Part shown: piece by piece, positions 15,881 through 25,111 of the stretch
Layout of the letters: the number at the start of each line of letters is the position of its first letter
Position numbering within the stretch: the stretch's first letter is position 1
Source of the DNA: SFHK01 sp963618055
GTDB lineage: Bacteria; Bacillota; Clostridia; Christensenellales; Aristaeellaceae
Length of the DNA stretch: 64,000 nucleotides
Direction of reading: 5' to 3'
Assembly: GCA_963618055.1 (NCBI GenBank)
Contig: CAVERI010000003.1
Location: 9,937-73,936 of the forward strand
Notes under the pieces: model-generated
Told to the model about the DNA's origin: nothing
Databases searched by the model: none
What the model saw: the letters and a program-made list of their open reading frames with translations, nothing else
Position numbers and translations under genes: made by a program

Positions 15881-17728
15881 ATGAAGAAACGCATCGCACT
15901 ATTGCTCATACTGGTTCTCTTCGCATCTCTGAATGCGCAGGCGCAGACGATTGCGCTTCAGACCGACCCGCCGCTGTATATCGTGCGAAGAACTGAGGAC
16001 AAGTTCGATTTTTACTATGATCTTGTGGACGCGGAAGGAAATATCGTTCAGGAACGCTGGGCGAGCAGCGTCCGTGAGCAGGATGGAAAGCTGGAAGTTA
16101 CGAGAAAAGGGCGCATAGGCTATCTTGGCTATGATGGAAAATGGATTGCCGAGCCGCAGTTCGATTGGGTGGGCGGCTTTCATGAGGGCTTTGCGCTGGC
16201 AATGGAAAAGGGACTTTACGGCTACATTGGCGAGGACTACACATGGCGGATAGCGCCGCGATTTGACTATGCGAAGCCGTTTTCGGACGCCTTGGCCGCC
16301 GCGAAGGAAAGCACGCTGTGGGGGTATGTCGATTCGCAGGGCGGCTATGCGATTGAACCGCGCTTTGAAGAGGCCGAAAGCTTTGAAAACGGCAGAGCCG
16401 TCGTGCGCGAGGGAAAGCGCTTTGGCGTGATCGACAAAACGGGCGCGTTCCTGAACACGTTGGAGATTGACGGTATCATCTTCAGTCAGGACGGTCTGAT
16501 TAAGGTGGAGAAGAACGGCCGGCACGGTCTGCTCGACCTTCAGGGCAACACGGTGCTGGAACCGGTATATGAGTGCATCTATTATTTCAACGACCAGTGC
16601 GCCGTCGTGACATTCGAGGAGCTGGATATAAACGGCTGGGAGGGTCTCGGCGTGGCGGGAAACAGCGTCGTTGTGAATCTTCAGGGCGAAACGCTGTGGG
16701 ACGAAGTGTTTGACGACGTGCGCTTTGGCGACGATGGAACGATTCTTGCGGAAAAGGACGGCGTGAAGCGGACGTTTGCGATTGAAAACGGCGTGATGCG
16801 CGAGGTGCAGGTGGTGGGCTCGTCTCTGAACCTTGCCGACTATGCGCCGTTCGAAGGACAGAAGAATGCGGCTGGCGCGCTGCGGGAGGACGTTGGCTTC
16901 GACTCCGCATATGCGCTTCCACGATTGGACGGCGCGACGGCGCTGTTCCCGGTGTACGCGGCTTATGCGCAGACGATTTATCCCGAGGACACGCGCTATA
17001 CGCCGTACAACCGAACCAATTATCGCGATACGGAGTACGACGAGTTCGCAGACAGTCTGCTCACATGCAGCAAAACCGACCGCGCGTATGAGCGCCTGAT
17101 TTATGGAAACACCGACGTGATCTTCTGCGCACAGCCCTCGGATGAGGAATTACAGATGGCGAAAGAAGCGGGTGTGGAATTGGAGCTTACGCCGATCGGC
17201 TACGAAGCGTTTGTATTCATCGTGCCGCAGGACAGTCCCGTAACGGGTCTTACGGTAAAGAATATACAGGACATTTACGGCGGCGTTGTTACCGATTGGA
17301 CGCAGCTGGGCGCGCCGGAGCTGGGGAAGATTATTGCGTACCAACGCCCGGAGAACAGCGGAAGTCAGACCGCTCTCATAAAGATCATGGACGGCGTTGA
17401 GCTTGTGGAAGCGCCGAGCTATGTGGTCGAGGGCATGGAAACCATCGTGGATAACGTCGAGTACCGCAATCTTCCGGGCGCGATCGGCTACAGCTTCCGC
17501 TATTTCGTGAGCGGCATGATGGAAAGCGACGTGCGCATGCTGGCGATCGACGGGGTGGAGCCTGCGCTGGAAAACATCCGCAACGGCAGCTATCCGTTCA
17601 TCTCCACGCTCTACGCGGTCACCCGCAAGGGGGAAGCAAACCCGAACGTGCAGACGCTGCTCTCATGGCTGACCGGCAGCACGGCGCAGCGGCTGCTGGA
17701 AGCGAGCGGATACGTGGGATTGAATTGA
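15881..17728 (+). CDS. Secreted WG-repeat protein fused to a PstS-like binding domain
   Basis: A 615-residue protein. Residues 1-22 form a signal peptide ending NAQAQ. WG repeats, each about 30-50 residues, follow to about residue 300 (GRIGYLGYDGKWIAEPQF, KGLYGYIG, STLWGYVDSQGGYAIEP, KRFGVIDKTG, GRHGLLDLQGN). Residues about 320-615 resemble a phosphate/tungstate-type periplasmic binding domain of the PstS class. Typical sequences are LPRLDGATALFPVYAAYA, a NTDVIFCAQPSDEE segment, IPQDSPVTGL-like wording, DIYGG.VTDWTQLG and the C-terminal LLSWLTGSTAQRLLEASGY. No ABC permease is nearby, so it is probably a sensor or adhesin-like surface protein rather than an importer part. The ATG at 15881 has GGAAGG 8 bases upstream; the GTG at 15872 is less likely. 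Confidence 0.8.
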   Translation: MKKRIALLLILVLFASLNAQAQTIALQTDPPLYIVRRTEDKFDFYYDLVDAEGNIVQERWASSVREQDGKLEVTRKGRIGYLGYDGKWIAEPQFDWVGGFHEGFALAMEKGLYGYIGEDYTWRIAPRFDYAKPFSDALAAAKESTLWGYVDSQGGYAIEPRFEEAESFENGRAVVREGKRFGVIDKTGAFLNTLEIDGIIFSQDGLIKVEKNGRHGLLDLQGNTVLEPVYECIYYFNDQCAVVTFEELDINGWEGLGVAGNSVVVNLQGETLWDEVFDDVRFGDDGTILAEKDGVKRTFAIENGVMREVQVVGSSLNLADYAPFEGQKNAAGALREDVGFDSAYALPRLDGATALFPVYAAYAQTIYPEDTRYTPYNRTNYRDTEYDEFADSLLTCSKTDRAYERLIYGNTDVIFCAQPSDEELQMAKEAGVELELTPIGYEAFVFIVPQDSPVTGLTVKNIQDIYGGVVTDWTQLGAPELGKIIAYQRPENSGSQTALIKIMDGVELVEAPSYVVEGMETIVDNVEYRNLPGAIGYSFRYFVSGMMESDVRMLAIDGVEPALENIRNGSYPFISTLYAVTRKGEANPNVQTLLSWLTGSTAQRLLEASGYVGLN

Positions 17729-17789
17729 CAGGCCTTTGCTTTCGCGGGTCTGGAGTGAAATTACAAGCATGGAAAGAAGGGACACAGCT

Positions 17790-18860
17790 ATGAAGAAACT
17801 GAATGTTGCCATCATCGGGCAGGGTCGAAGCGGTTATTCGATTCACGGTCATCATTTTCTGGGGGACGCGGAGCGCTTCCGCGTGGCCTTTGTGGTGGAC
17901 GCGCTGCCTGAGCGGCGCGAAAAGGCCGAGCGCGTGTTCGGCTGCCGCACGTTTGCAGACTATCACGAGCTGTTTGATCACAGGGACGAGATTGATCTCG
18001 TCGTGAACGCCACGTTCAGCTACATGCACGCGCCCGTTGCGATTGATCTTCTGAAGCACGGCTTCAACGTCGTGAGCGAGAAGCCGTTCGCGGGCACGGC
18101 GGAGCAGGTGGACGAGATGATCGCCGCCGCGAAGGAATCCGGCAAAATGCTCGCGCCGTTCCAGCAGTCGCGCGTCGCGCCGTATTTTAAGAAGGTATGC
18201 GAGGTCATCAATTCCGGCGTGCTGGGGCGCGTCGTGTCGATCAATATTCAGTTCTCGGGCTTTGCGCGGCGCTGGGACTGGCAGACGATTCAGGACTTCA
18301 CCGCGGGCTCGCTGTTCAACACCGGCCCGCATCCGCTGGATCAGGCGCTGACGCTGCTGGGCGGCGACGAAATGCCGGAAATCTTCTGCAAGATGGATCG
18401 CGTCACAACCTTCGGCGACGCGGAGGACTACATCAAGCTCATCCTGACGCTGCCGGGACGGCCGGTGATCGATTTGGAAATCTCGTCGTCCAACGCGTAT
18501 CCGTGGGGCACCTACAATGTGCAGGGCACGCAGGGCGGTCTGTGGGCGTCGATCACGGAAGCAAAATGGCGCTGGTTTAACCCGAAGGAAGCGCCGGAGC
18601 AGAGGCTGACCCGCACGCCGCTCACGTCTCCCGACGGCGAACCGGCGTATTGCTCCGAGAAGCTGCCGTGGCACGAGGAACACTGGGTCGCGGGCGAGGG
18701 CGAGAACCCGTTTGAGAGCGCGGTGAGGGACTATTATACCAACATCTACAACCACCTGACGAACGGCGAGGCGCTGATTATCACGCCGGAGCAGGTGCGG
18801 CGGCAGATTTGTGTGATTCAGCGCGCGCACGAATTGAATCCGCTGAACAAATTTTGCTGA
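17790..18860 (+). CDS. Gfo/Idh/MocA-family oxidoreductase (first of a pair)
   Basis: A 356-residue NAD(P)-dependent sugar or polyol dehydrogenase. The Rossmann part starts LNVAIIGQGRSGYSIHGHHF, followed by the EKP motif in VVSEKPFAGTAEQV (about residues 93-106), whose Lys is catalytic. The C-terminal alpha/beta domain has GSLFNTGPHPLDQAL, with the His and Asp that act on substrate. The ATG at 17790 follows GAAGGGA; the ORF extends upstream to 17736 without a better start. A second oxidoreductase starts 15 bases after the stop and a kinase follows, so a catabolic operon is likely. The substrate is unknown. Confidence 0.9.
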   Translation: MKKLNVAIIGQGRSGYSIHGHHFLGDAERFRVAFVVDALPERREKAERVFGCRTFADYHELFDHRDEIDLVVNATFSYMHAPVAIDLLKHGFNVVSEKPFAGTAEQVDEMIAAAKESGKMLAPFQQSRVAPYFKKVCEVINSGVLGRVVSINIQFSGFARRWDWQTIQDFTAGSLFNTGPHPLDQALTLLGGDEMPEIFCKMDRVTTFGDAEDYIKLILTLPGRPVIDLEISSSNAYPWGTYNVQGTQGGLWASITEAKWRWFNPKEAPEQRLTRTPLTSPDGEPAYCSEKLPWHEEHWVAGEGENPFESAVRDYYTNIYNHLTNGEALIITPEQVRRQICVIQRAHELNPLNKFC

Positions 18861-18875
18861 GGAGGACGAGGCGTT

Positions 18876-19742
18876 ATGATTCGCGTGGGTATTATCGGCA
18901 GCGAAAATTCGCATGCCAAGGCGTTTTCCAAGATTTTCAACCTGTCCGGAAAGTATGAGGACATGCGCGTGGCCGCGATTTACGGCGAGGAGCGCGCGGC
19001 GAGCGAAGCGATTCAGAAGGACTGCGGCGTGGAGCTTCTGTGCGACCACCCGGAGGAAATGATCGGCAGGATCGACGCGCTGATGGTCACGTCGCGCGAC
19101 GGCAAGCTGCACTTTCCCTATGCGAAGCCGTTCCTTGAGGCCGGGCTTCCCGCGTTCATCGACAAGCCCGTGACCCGCGACCCGCTTCAGGCGCTGGAGC
19201 TGGTGCGGCTGGCGGCGAAGCACGGTGCGCGGCTGACGGGCGGCTCGTCCGTGAAGCTGGTGCCCGACACGATGAAGCTGAAGGCGGCGGCGGACGAGCA
19301 GAAGGCGCAGGGCAAGCTCGTCGGCGGGCATGTGTGGGCGCCGGTCAGCATGCAGAACGCCTACGGCAACTTCTGGTTCTACGCGTCGCATCTGGCGGAG
19401 ACGGCGCTCACGATCTTCGGCTATCATCCGTTCGCCGTCACGGCGCAGCATACCGACCGCGGCATTGCCGCCGTGCTCGATTACGGCGCGTACGCCGTGC
19501 ATCTGACGTTCGGCGACGAAAGCTACAACTACGGCGCGACCGTGCTGGGCAAGCAGGTTACCACGTCGGAGATCGACATTGGCGCGGGCTACGACATCGA
19601 AGCGGAAAACTTCGCGCGCATCGTGCACGGGGAGGAACCGCAGCAGAGCGCGCACGATTTCATCGAGGCCGTGTGCGTGATGGACGCGGTGCTGAAGGCC
19701 GCGGAGAGTGGGAAGGCTGAGCGCATCGTCAATCTGGCGTAG
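18876..19742 (+). CDS. Gfo/Idh/MocA-like oxidoreductase (second of a pair)
   Basis: A 288-residue protein, shorter than its neighbour. The NAD-binding start is MIRVGIIGSENSHAKAFSKI; the EKP equivalent is FIDKPVTRDPLQALEL (about residues 93-108). The usual long C-terminal beta sheet appears reduced, with FYASHLAETALTIFGYHP in the position of the substrate His region. It starts 15 bases after the preceding gene with GAGGA upstream, so the two are translated from one mRNA. It may act on the product of the first enzyme or form a complex with it; this is inference. Confidence 0.82.
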   Translation: MIRVGIIGSENSHAKAFSKIFNLSGKYEDMRVAAIYGEERAASEAIQKDCGVELLCDHPEEMIGRIDALMVTSRDGKLHFPYAKPFLEAGLPAFIDKPVTRDPLQALELVRLAAKHGARLTGGSSVKLVPDTMKLKAAADEQKAQGKLVGGHVWAPVSMQNAYGNFWFYASHLAETALTIFGYHPFAVTAQHTDRGIAAVLDYGAYAVHLTFGDESYNYGATVLGKQVTTSEIDIGAGYDIEAENFARIVHGEEPQQSAHDFIEAVCVMDAVLKAAESGKAERIVNLA

Positions 19743-19748
19743 GGCGGC

Positions 19749-20504
19749 ATGGACGGAAAACGCTATCGGCTGACGATTAACGGCTTTCCGGTGGAGGCCG
19801 AGTTTCCGTGCCGGGAAATGGAACAGGTGATCGATCCCCTGATCGACGCGCTGCTTGCGCGGCGCGGCTGCCTTTCCCGGCGCACCGTCGCGTTTCTGGC
19901 GGGGCCGCCCGGCGCGGGAAAGAGCACGCTGGCCGAGGTGCTCTGCGCGAGGGCGGCGCAGCGGCAGGCGGACGTGCGCCTTCAGGCGCTGGGACTGGAC
20001 GGCTTTCACTATCCGAACGCGTATCTCGACGAGACATACCGGACGATCGACGGCGCGCGCGTGCGTCTGCGCGACGTGAAGGGACGGCCGGAGACGTTCG
20101 ACGTGCGCCATTTTGCGGAAACGCTGGCGCGGGCGCGAACGGAGGAGAGCGTGGTCTGGCCGCGCTACGACCGGACGACGCACGACGTGGACGCGCGCGG
20201 CGCGGTGGTGACCGGGGATATTCTGATTGCAGAGGGAAACTGGCTTTTGCTGGACGCGCCCGGCTGGAATGAGGCGCGGGCGCTGTGTGACTGCTCGATT
20301 GCGCTCGGCGCGCCGGAGTCCGTTCTTCGGGAAAGGCTGCTCGCGCGCAAAATGCGCGGAGGGCTTTCGCGGGCGGAAGCGGAGGCGTGGTACGCGCGCG
20401 TGGACGGGCCGAACGTCGCAAGGTTCGAAAACGGCAGCGTTCCCGCCGATTACAATTTGATGTATACCGAATCTACACTGAAAATTTGCAGGGGACGTGT
20501 ATAA
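19749..20504 (+). CDS. P-loop kinase of the nucleoside/pantothenate/fructose kinase type
   Basis: A 251-residue kinase. The Walker A motif AGPPGAGKSTLAEVL lies at about residues 51-65. Then come ALGLDGFHYPN (acidic catalytic and substrate region), KGRPETFDV and WPRYDRTTHDV, all typical of the uridine kinase/pantothenate kinase-like group that includes FrcK- and YggC-type proteins. The IAEGNWLLLDAPGW segment and the late R-rich lid (ERLLARKMRGGLSRAEAE) also fit. It is 6 bases after the second oxidoreductase, so it probably phosphorylates the sugar or polyol that this cassette handles. The substrate is not known. Confidence 0.85.
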   Translation: MDGKRYRLTINGFPVEAEFPCREMEQVIDPLIDALLARRGCLSRRTVAFLAGPPGAGKSTLAEVLCARAAQRQADVRLQALGLDGFHYPNAYLDETYRTIDGARVRLRDVKGRPETFDVRHFAETLARARTEESVVWPRYDRTTHDVDARGAVVTGDILIAEGNWLLLDAPGWNEARALCDCSIALGAPESVLRERLLARKMRGGLSRAEAEAWYARVDGPNVARFENGSVPADYNLMYTESTLKICRGRV

Positions 20505-20517
20505 TAGACCTGCTGAT

Positions 20518-20545
20518 GCCTCGGCGGCAGCGCCGGGGCTTTTTT
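20518..20545 (+). terminator. Terminator between the kinase and asparaginase genes
   Basis: GCCTCGGCG and CGCCGGGGC pair around GCAG, followed by six T. A TATAAT at 20500-20505 lies just before it (see rejected items). Confidence 0.85.
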
Positions 20546-20581
20546 GATGAGCCCGACAAAGAACGAATGCGGGAGAAGCCA

Positions 20582-21595
20582 ATGAAAAAACTTCTTTTGA
20601 TTGCAACCGGGGGCACGATTGCCTCCGAAACCGGCAGGGAAGGGCTGAAGCCGGGGCTGGGCGCGCAGGCGCTGCTGGCGCACGTGCCGAAGCTGGAATC
20701 ACTGTATTCGGTGGACGCGGTGCAGCCGCTGAGTCTGGATTCCACCAACATGCGGCCGGAGAACTGGATAAGCATTGCCGAGTGCATCCGCGAGCATTAC
20801 GACGCCTATGACGGCTTCGTGATTTCCCACGGTACCGACACGATGGCCTATACCGCCGCGGCGCTGAGCTATCTTGTGATGCATTCGCCCAAGCCGATCA
20901 TCCTGACCGGCGCGCAGCGATCGATTGTGACGGAGGACACCGACGCGCGCACGAATCTGTATGACGCGTTCTGCTACGCGTCCGACGCCGCGTCGCACGG
21001 CGTGAGCATCGTATTCGACGGCCACGTGATCACCGGCACGCGCGCGCGCAAGGTGCGCACGAAGAGCCGAAACGCCTTTGAAAGCGTGGATTATCCGCCG
21101 GTGGCGCTGGTGCGCGACGGGCGCGTGCTGCGCTATATCCGCGAGGACAGGCCGAGCGAGCCGATGTTCTGCCATGAGATGGATCCGCGCGTGGCGGTCG
21201 TGAAGCTGACCCCCGGACTTCCGTGGCAGGCGGTGAACGCGCTGCGCGGCTGCGTGGACGCGCTGGTGGTGGAGAGCTTCGGCGTGGGCGGGCTGCCCAA
21301 TTCCGACGGCGGTGCGCTTTTAAAGGAAATTCGCGGCTGGCGGGAGGCGGGCAAGGTCGTGGCGCTCACGACGCAGGTTCCCTACGAGGGCAGCGATCTG
21401 GAGCTGTACGAGGTTGGCCGCAGGGCGCTGACTGAGGGCGGCGTAATCGAGGCGTACACGATGACGCCGGAGACCGCCGTGGTCAAGCTGATGTGGATTC
21501 TGGCGCGCGAACGAAACGCGGAGGCCGTGCGCAGGCGGTTCTATGAGCCGGTGGCGCACGATCTTCTGACGCTGAAAAACCCCGAAATCGGATGA
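20582..21595 (+). CDS. ansA: L-asparaginase, type I
   Basis: A 337-residue cytoplasmic amidohydrolase that converts asparagine to aspartate and ammonia. The two catalytic threonine motifs are present: LLIATGGTIAS (about residues 4-14) and FVISHGTDTMAYTAAAL (about 79-95). GAQRSIVTEDTDARTNL is typical of the bacterial type I enzyme. There is no signal peptide. The ATG at 20582 follows GGGAGAAG; the frame extends upstream through the terminator, so earlier starts are rejected. The ABC exporter pair starts 22 bases after its stop. Confidence 0.93.
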   Translation: MKKLLLIATGGTIASETGREGLKPGLGAQALLAHVPKLESLYSVDAVQPLSLDSTNMRPENWISIAECIREHYDAYDGFVISHGTDTMAYTAAALSYLVMHSPKPIILTGAQRSIVTEDTDARTNLYDAFCYASDAASHGVSIVFDGHVITGTRARKVRTKSRNAFESVDYPPVALVRDGRVLRYIREDRPSEPMFCHEMDPRVAVVKLTPGLPWQAVNALRGCVDALVVESFGVGGLPNSDGGALLKEIRGWREAGKVVALTTQVPYEGSDLELYEVGRRALTEGGVIEAYTMTPETAVVKLMWILARERNAEAVRRRFYEPVAHDLLTLKNPEIG

Positions 21596-21617
21596 GCGAA
21601 AGGCTTGTGAACGGAAC

Positions 21618-23363
21618 ATGATCAGAAAACTGGGTGCGTATCTGAAGGGCTATGGGCGCGAAAGCGTGCTCGGGCCGCTGTTTAAGCTGCTGGAGGCGCT
21701 GTTTGAGCTGTTTGTGCCGCTGGTCGTCGCGAGGATGATCGATCAGGGCATCGGCGGGGGCGACGAGGCCTACGTGTGGAAGATGGGCGGGCTGCTTCTT
21801 CTGCTGGGCGTGGTGGGGCTTGTGTTCTCCATCACGGCGCAGTACTTCGCCGCGCGCGCGTCGGTGGGCTTCGCGTCGCGCCTGCGCGAGACGCTGTATG
21901 ACCGCGTGACGCGCCTGTCGGCTTCCCAGCTGGACAGAATCGGCTCCTCCCGGCTGACGCAAAGATTGACGGGCGACGTGGATCAGGTGCAGAACGGTCT
22001 GAATCTGGCGCTGCGCCTGATGCTGCGCTCACCATTCGTCGTGTTCGGCTCGATGATCATGGCGTTTACCGTGGACGGAAAGAGTGCGTGGATTTTCGCG
22101 GTGATGATTCCGGCGCTGTCCATCGTCGTGTTCGGCGTGATGGCGTGGTCTTTGAAGCTGTTCAAGCGCTCGCAGGCGAACATGGATCGCGTGATGAATC
22201 TGGTGCGCGAGAACCTGACCGGCGTGCGCGTGATTCGCGCGTTCGGCCGGGACGGCAGCGAAAACGCGCGCTTCACAGGCGCGTCCGACCAGCTGAACGC
22301 CAGCCAGCGCAAGGCGGGGCGCGTGAGCGCGCTGACGAACCCCCTGACGAGCGTAATTGTGAACCTCGCGCTGATCGTGCTGATTCGAACCGGCGCTGTG
22401 CGCGTAAACGCGGGCACGCTGTCGCAGGGACAGCTTGTGGCGCTGGTCAACTACATGAGCCAGATTCTGGTGGAGCTGATCAAGCTCGCCAACCTGATTG
22501 TGTCCATTTCCAAGGCGCTGGCGTGCTTCGACCGCGTGCAGACCGTGATCGACCTGCCCGAGGACGCGACCGAGCGCGCCGCCGGCGCGGCGCTGGACAG
22601 GGCGGCCGACGTGGCCGTGCGCTTCGATCACGTGGAGCTGGTGTATCCCGGCGCAGGCGCGCCGTCGCTGGAGGACGTGAGCTTCGTCGCGCATCGCGGC
22701 GAGACGATCGGCATCGTGGGGCCGACGGGCGCCGGCAAGAGCTCGCTGGTCAACCTGATTCCGCGCTTCTACGACGCGACGCGCGGCAGCGTGGAGCTGT
22801 ACGGGCAGGACGTGAAGCGGCTGTCGCCGGAGGACATTCGCCGCAGCGTGGGCATGGTGCCGCAGAAGACGGTGCTGTTCTCCGGCAGCCTTGCCGACAA
22901 CGTGCGCTGGGGCAGGATGGACGCGTCGGACGCGGACGTTTTGAACGCCATCGAAGGCGCGCAGGGCACGGACATTCTCTCCAAGAAGACCGAGGGCATG
23001 AACGCGCCGGTCGGTCAGGGCGGACGGGCGCTGTCCGGCGGCCAGCGGCAGCGCGTGGCCATCGCGCGCGCGCTGGTTCGAAACGCGGACATTCTGATTT
23101 TAGACGACAGCGCCTCGGCGCTGGACTTCGCCACCGACGCGCGCCTGCGCGCCGCCATTCGCGCGCGGCAGGGCAGCCAGACGGTGTTTATCGTGTCCCA
23201 GCGCGCGTCCGGCGTTCGCTACGCCGACCGGATACTGGTGATGGACGAGGGATGCGTGTCCGCGCAGGGCACGCATGAGGAACTGATGCAGTCGAGCGAG
23301 CTGTATCGCGAAATCTATTTCAGCCAGTTCCCGGAGGGCGATCACGTATGCGAAAGCAGGTAA
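21618..23363 (+). CDS. ABC exporter half-transporter, subunit with degenerate ATP site
   Basis: A 581-residue fusion of six membrane helices (about residues 15-300) and an ATPase domain (about 335-575). Walker A is GPTGAGKSSL and the signature is the canonical LSGGQRQRVAIARAL. Walker B ends LILDDSASALD, with Asp in place of the catalytic Glu, and the switch region reads FIVSQRAS, with Gln in place of His. These changes mark the non-catalytic half of heterodimeric exporters such as TM287/288 or BmrCD. It overlaps the partner gene by 16 bases. The substrate is unknown (drug, lipid or peptide). The ATG at 21618 has GAACG rather than a strong ribosome binding site. Confidence 0.93.
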   Translation: MIRKLGAYLKGYGRESVLGPLFKLLEALFELFVPLVVARMIDQGIGGGDEAYVWKMGGLLLLLGVVGLVFSITAQYFAARASVGFASRLRETLYDRVTRLSASQLDRIGSSRLTQRLTGDVDQVQNGLNLALRLMLRSPFVVFGSMIMAFTVDGKSAWIFAVMIPALSIVVFGVMAWSLKLFKRSQANMDRVMNLVRENLTGVRVIRAFGRDGSENARFTGASDQLNASQRKAGRVSALTNPLTSVIVNLALIVLIRTGAVRVNAGTLSQGQLVALVNYMSQILVELIKLANLIVSISKALACFDRVQTVIDLPEDATERAAGAALDRAADVAVRFDHVELVYPGAGAPSLEDVSFVAHRGETIGIVGPTGAGKSSLVNLIPRFYDATRGSVELYGQDVKRLSPEDIRRSVGMVPQKTVLFSGSLADNVRWGRMDASDADVLNAIEGAQGTDILSKKTEGMNAPVGQGGRALSGGQRQRVAIARALVRNADILILDDSASALDFATDARLRAAIRARQGSQTVFIVSQRASGVRYADRILVMDEGCVSAQGTHEELMQSSELYREIYFSQFPEGDHVCESR

Positions 23364-25090
23364 GCACGGTAAAGACGCTCATGAAATATCTGGGCGCGCG
23401 GAAATATTGGATTCTTGTGTCTCTGGCGCTGGCGCTGGGGTCGGTGGGGCTGTCCCTGTACATCCCGGTGCTCACGGGTCAGGCGGTCGATCTGGCGATT
23501 GAGAAGGGCAAGGTCGATCTGTCCGGCATCGGCGCAATTCTCGTGAAAATCGGCGTGTGCGCGGGAGCGCTGGCGCTGGTGCAGTGGGTGATGAGCGCGG
23601 TGAACAACCGGCTGTCGTTCGATACGTCGCGCGATATTCGCTTGGCGGCGTTCCGCAAAATCGCCAAGCTGCCGCTGAAGACCATCGACGCGCAGCCGCT
23701 GGGCGACATCGTTTCACGCGTCATGTCGGACGTGGAGCAGCTGTCGGACGGCGTTCTGATGGGCTTCACGCAGCTGTTTACCGGCGTGATTACGATTCTG
23801 GGCACGCTGGTTTTCATGCTGGTCAAGCAGCCGCTGATCGCGGCGGCAGTCGTGGTCGTCACGCCGCTGTCGCTGGTGGTGTCCTCGTTTATCGCGAAGC
23901 GCACGTACAGCATGTTCAAAAGGCAGTCCGAGAACCGCGGCGCGCTGACGGCCATCATCGACGAGAGCGTGTCCGGCATGAAGACGGTGAAGGCGTTCTC
24001 GCAGGAGGAAACGATGCGCGGCCGCTTCCGCGCGGCGAACGAAAGCCTGCGCGCCAGCGCGCTGAAGGCGATTTTCTTCTCCTCCATCACCAACCCGGCG
24101 ACGCGCTTTGTCAACTCCGTGGTGTATGCGCTGGTCGCCGTGATCGGCTCGCTGTTCGCGATTGCGCGGCCGCTGGTGATGTCCGTGGGCGATTTGACGT
24201 GCTTTTTAAGCTATGCCAGCCAGTACACCAAGCCGTTCAACGAAATCAGCGGCGTGGTGGCCGAGTTCCAGAACGCGCTTGCCTGCGCGGCGCGCGTGTT
24301 TGAGTTTATCGCCGAGGAAGAGATGACGCCTGATCCCGCGAAGGGCGCGTCGGCCGAGGGACTCAAGGGGGACGTGCGCATTGAGGATCTGTCGTTCTCC
24401 TATGAGAAGGATCGAAAGCTGATTGAGCATCTGAACCTGAGCGCGCCTGCCGGCCGGCGCGTGGCCATCGTTGGCCCGACGGGCTGCGGCAAAACGACCC
24501 TGATTAACCTTTTGATGCGCTTTTACGAGCCGGACGCGGGGCGCATTACCGTGGACGGCGTGGACGCGCGCGAATATGGCCGCGAGGCGCTGCGCAGCGC
24601 TTACGGCATGGTTCTGCAGGATACGTGGCTGATGAGCGGCACGGTGCGCGAGAATATCCGCTTCGGCGCGCCCGACGCGACCGACGAGCAGGTGGTGGAG
24701 GCCGCGCAGGCGGCGCACGCGCATTCGTTCATCGAGCGCCTGCCGGACGGCTACGACACGATGCTGTCCGAGGACGGCGGCGGGCTTTCGCAGGGGCAGA
24801 AGCAGCTGATCTGCATTGCCCGCGTGATGCTGAAAACGCCGCGCATCCTCATTCTGGACGAGGCGACCAGCTCCATCGACACGCGCACCGAGCTGCGCAT
24901 TCAGGACGCGTTCCAGCGCCTGATGGAGGGCCGAACCAGCTTCGTCGTGGCGCATCGTCTGTCCACCATTCGCTCCGCGGACGTGATCGTGGCCATGAAG
25001 GACGGCAGGATCATGGAGGTGGGCAGCCACGAGGCGCTTCTGAAGAAGAACGGATTCTACGCGGATCTGTATATGAGTCAGTACCGCTGA
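23348..25090 (+). CDS. ABC exporter half-transporter, subunit with canonical Walker B
   Basis: A 580-residue partner of the preceding gene, with six membrane helices and a C-terminal ATPase. Walker A is GPTGCGKTTL, Walker B LILDEATSSIDT with the catalytic Glu, and the switch VVAHRLST with the His. Its signature is LSQGQKQ, altered from LSGGQ. Because each composite ATP site uses Walker motifs of one chain and the signature of the other, the good Walker motifs here meet the good signature of the partner. This gives one active and one degenerate site. Overlapping genes ensure equal synthesis. Confidence 0.94.
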   Translation: MRKQVSTVKTLMKYLGARKYWILVSLALALGSVGLSLYIPVLTGQAVDLAIEKGKVDLSGIGAILVKIGVCAGALALVQWVMSAVNNRLSFDTSRDIRLAAFRKIAKLPLKTIDAQPLGDIVSRVMSDVEQLSDGVLMGFTQLFTGVITILGTLVFMLVKQPLIAAAVVVVTPLSLVVSSFIAKRTYSMFKRQSENRGALTAIIDESVSGMKTVKAFSQEETMRGRFRAANESLRASALKAIFFSSITNPATRFVNSVVYALVAVIGSLFAIARPLVMSVGDLTCFLSYASQYTKPFNEISGVVAEFQNALACAARVFEFIAEEEMTPDPAKGASAEGLKGDVRIEDLSFSYEKDRKLIEHLNLSAPAGRRVAIVGPTGCGKTTLINLLMRFYEPDAGRITVDGVDAREYGREALRSAYGMVLQDTWLMSGTVRENIRFGAPDATDEQVVEAAQAAHAHSFIERLPDGYDTMLSEDGGGLSQGQKQLICIARVMLKTPRILILDEATSSIDTRTELRIQDAFQRLMEGRTSFVVAHRLSTIRSADVIVAMKDGRIMEVGSHEALLKKNGFYADLYMSQYR

Positions 25091-25111
25091 CGGAAGGAAA
25101 GGGAAGCGGGT

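Noticed and set aside
20478..20505. Possible promoter (TATAAT at 20500-20505) for the asparaginase gene
   Set aside because: The -10 box is perfect but the -35 box is poor, and the transcript would run straight into a strong terminator. Kept only as a note.
17619..20702. 1027-residue open frame on the minus strand
   Set aside because: It lies opposite three clear genes (two oxidoreductases and a kinase). Its composition is rich in Arg, His and Val as expected for an antisense shadow in GC-rich DNA.
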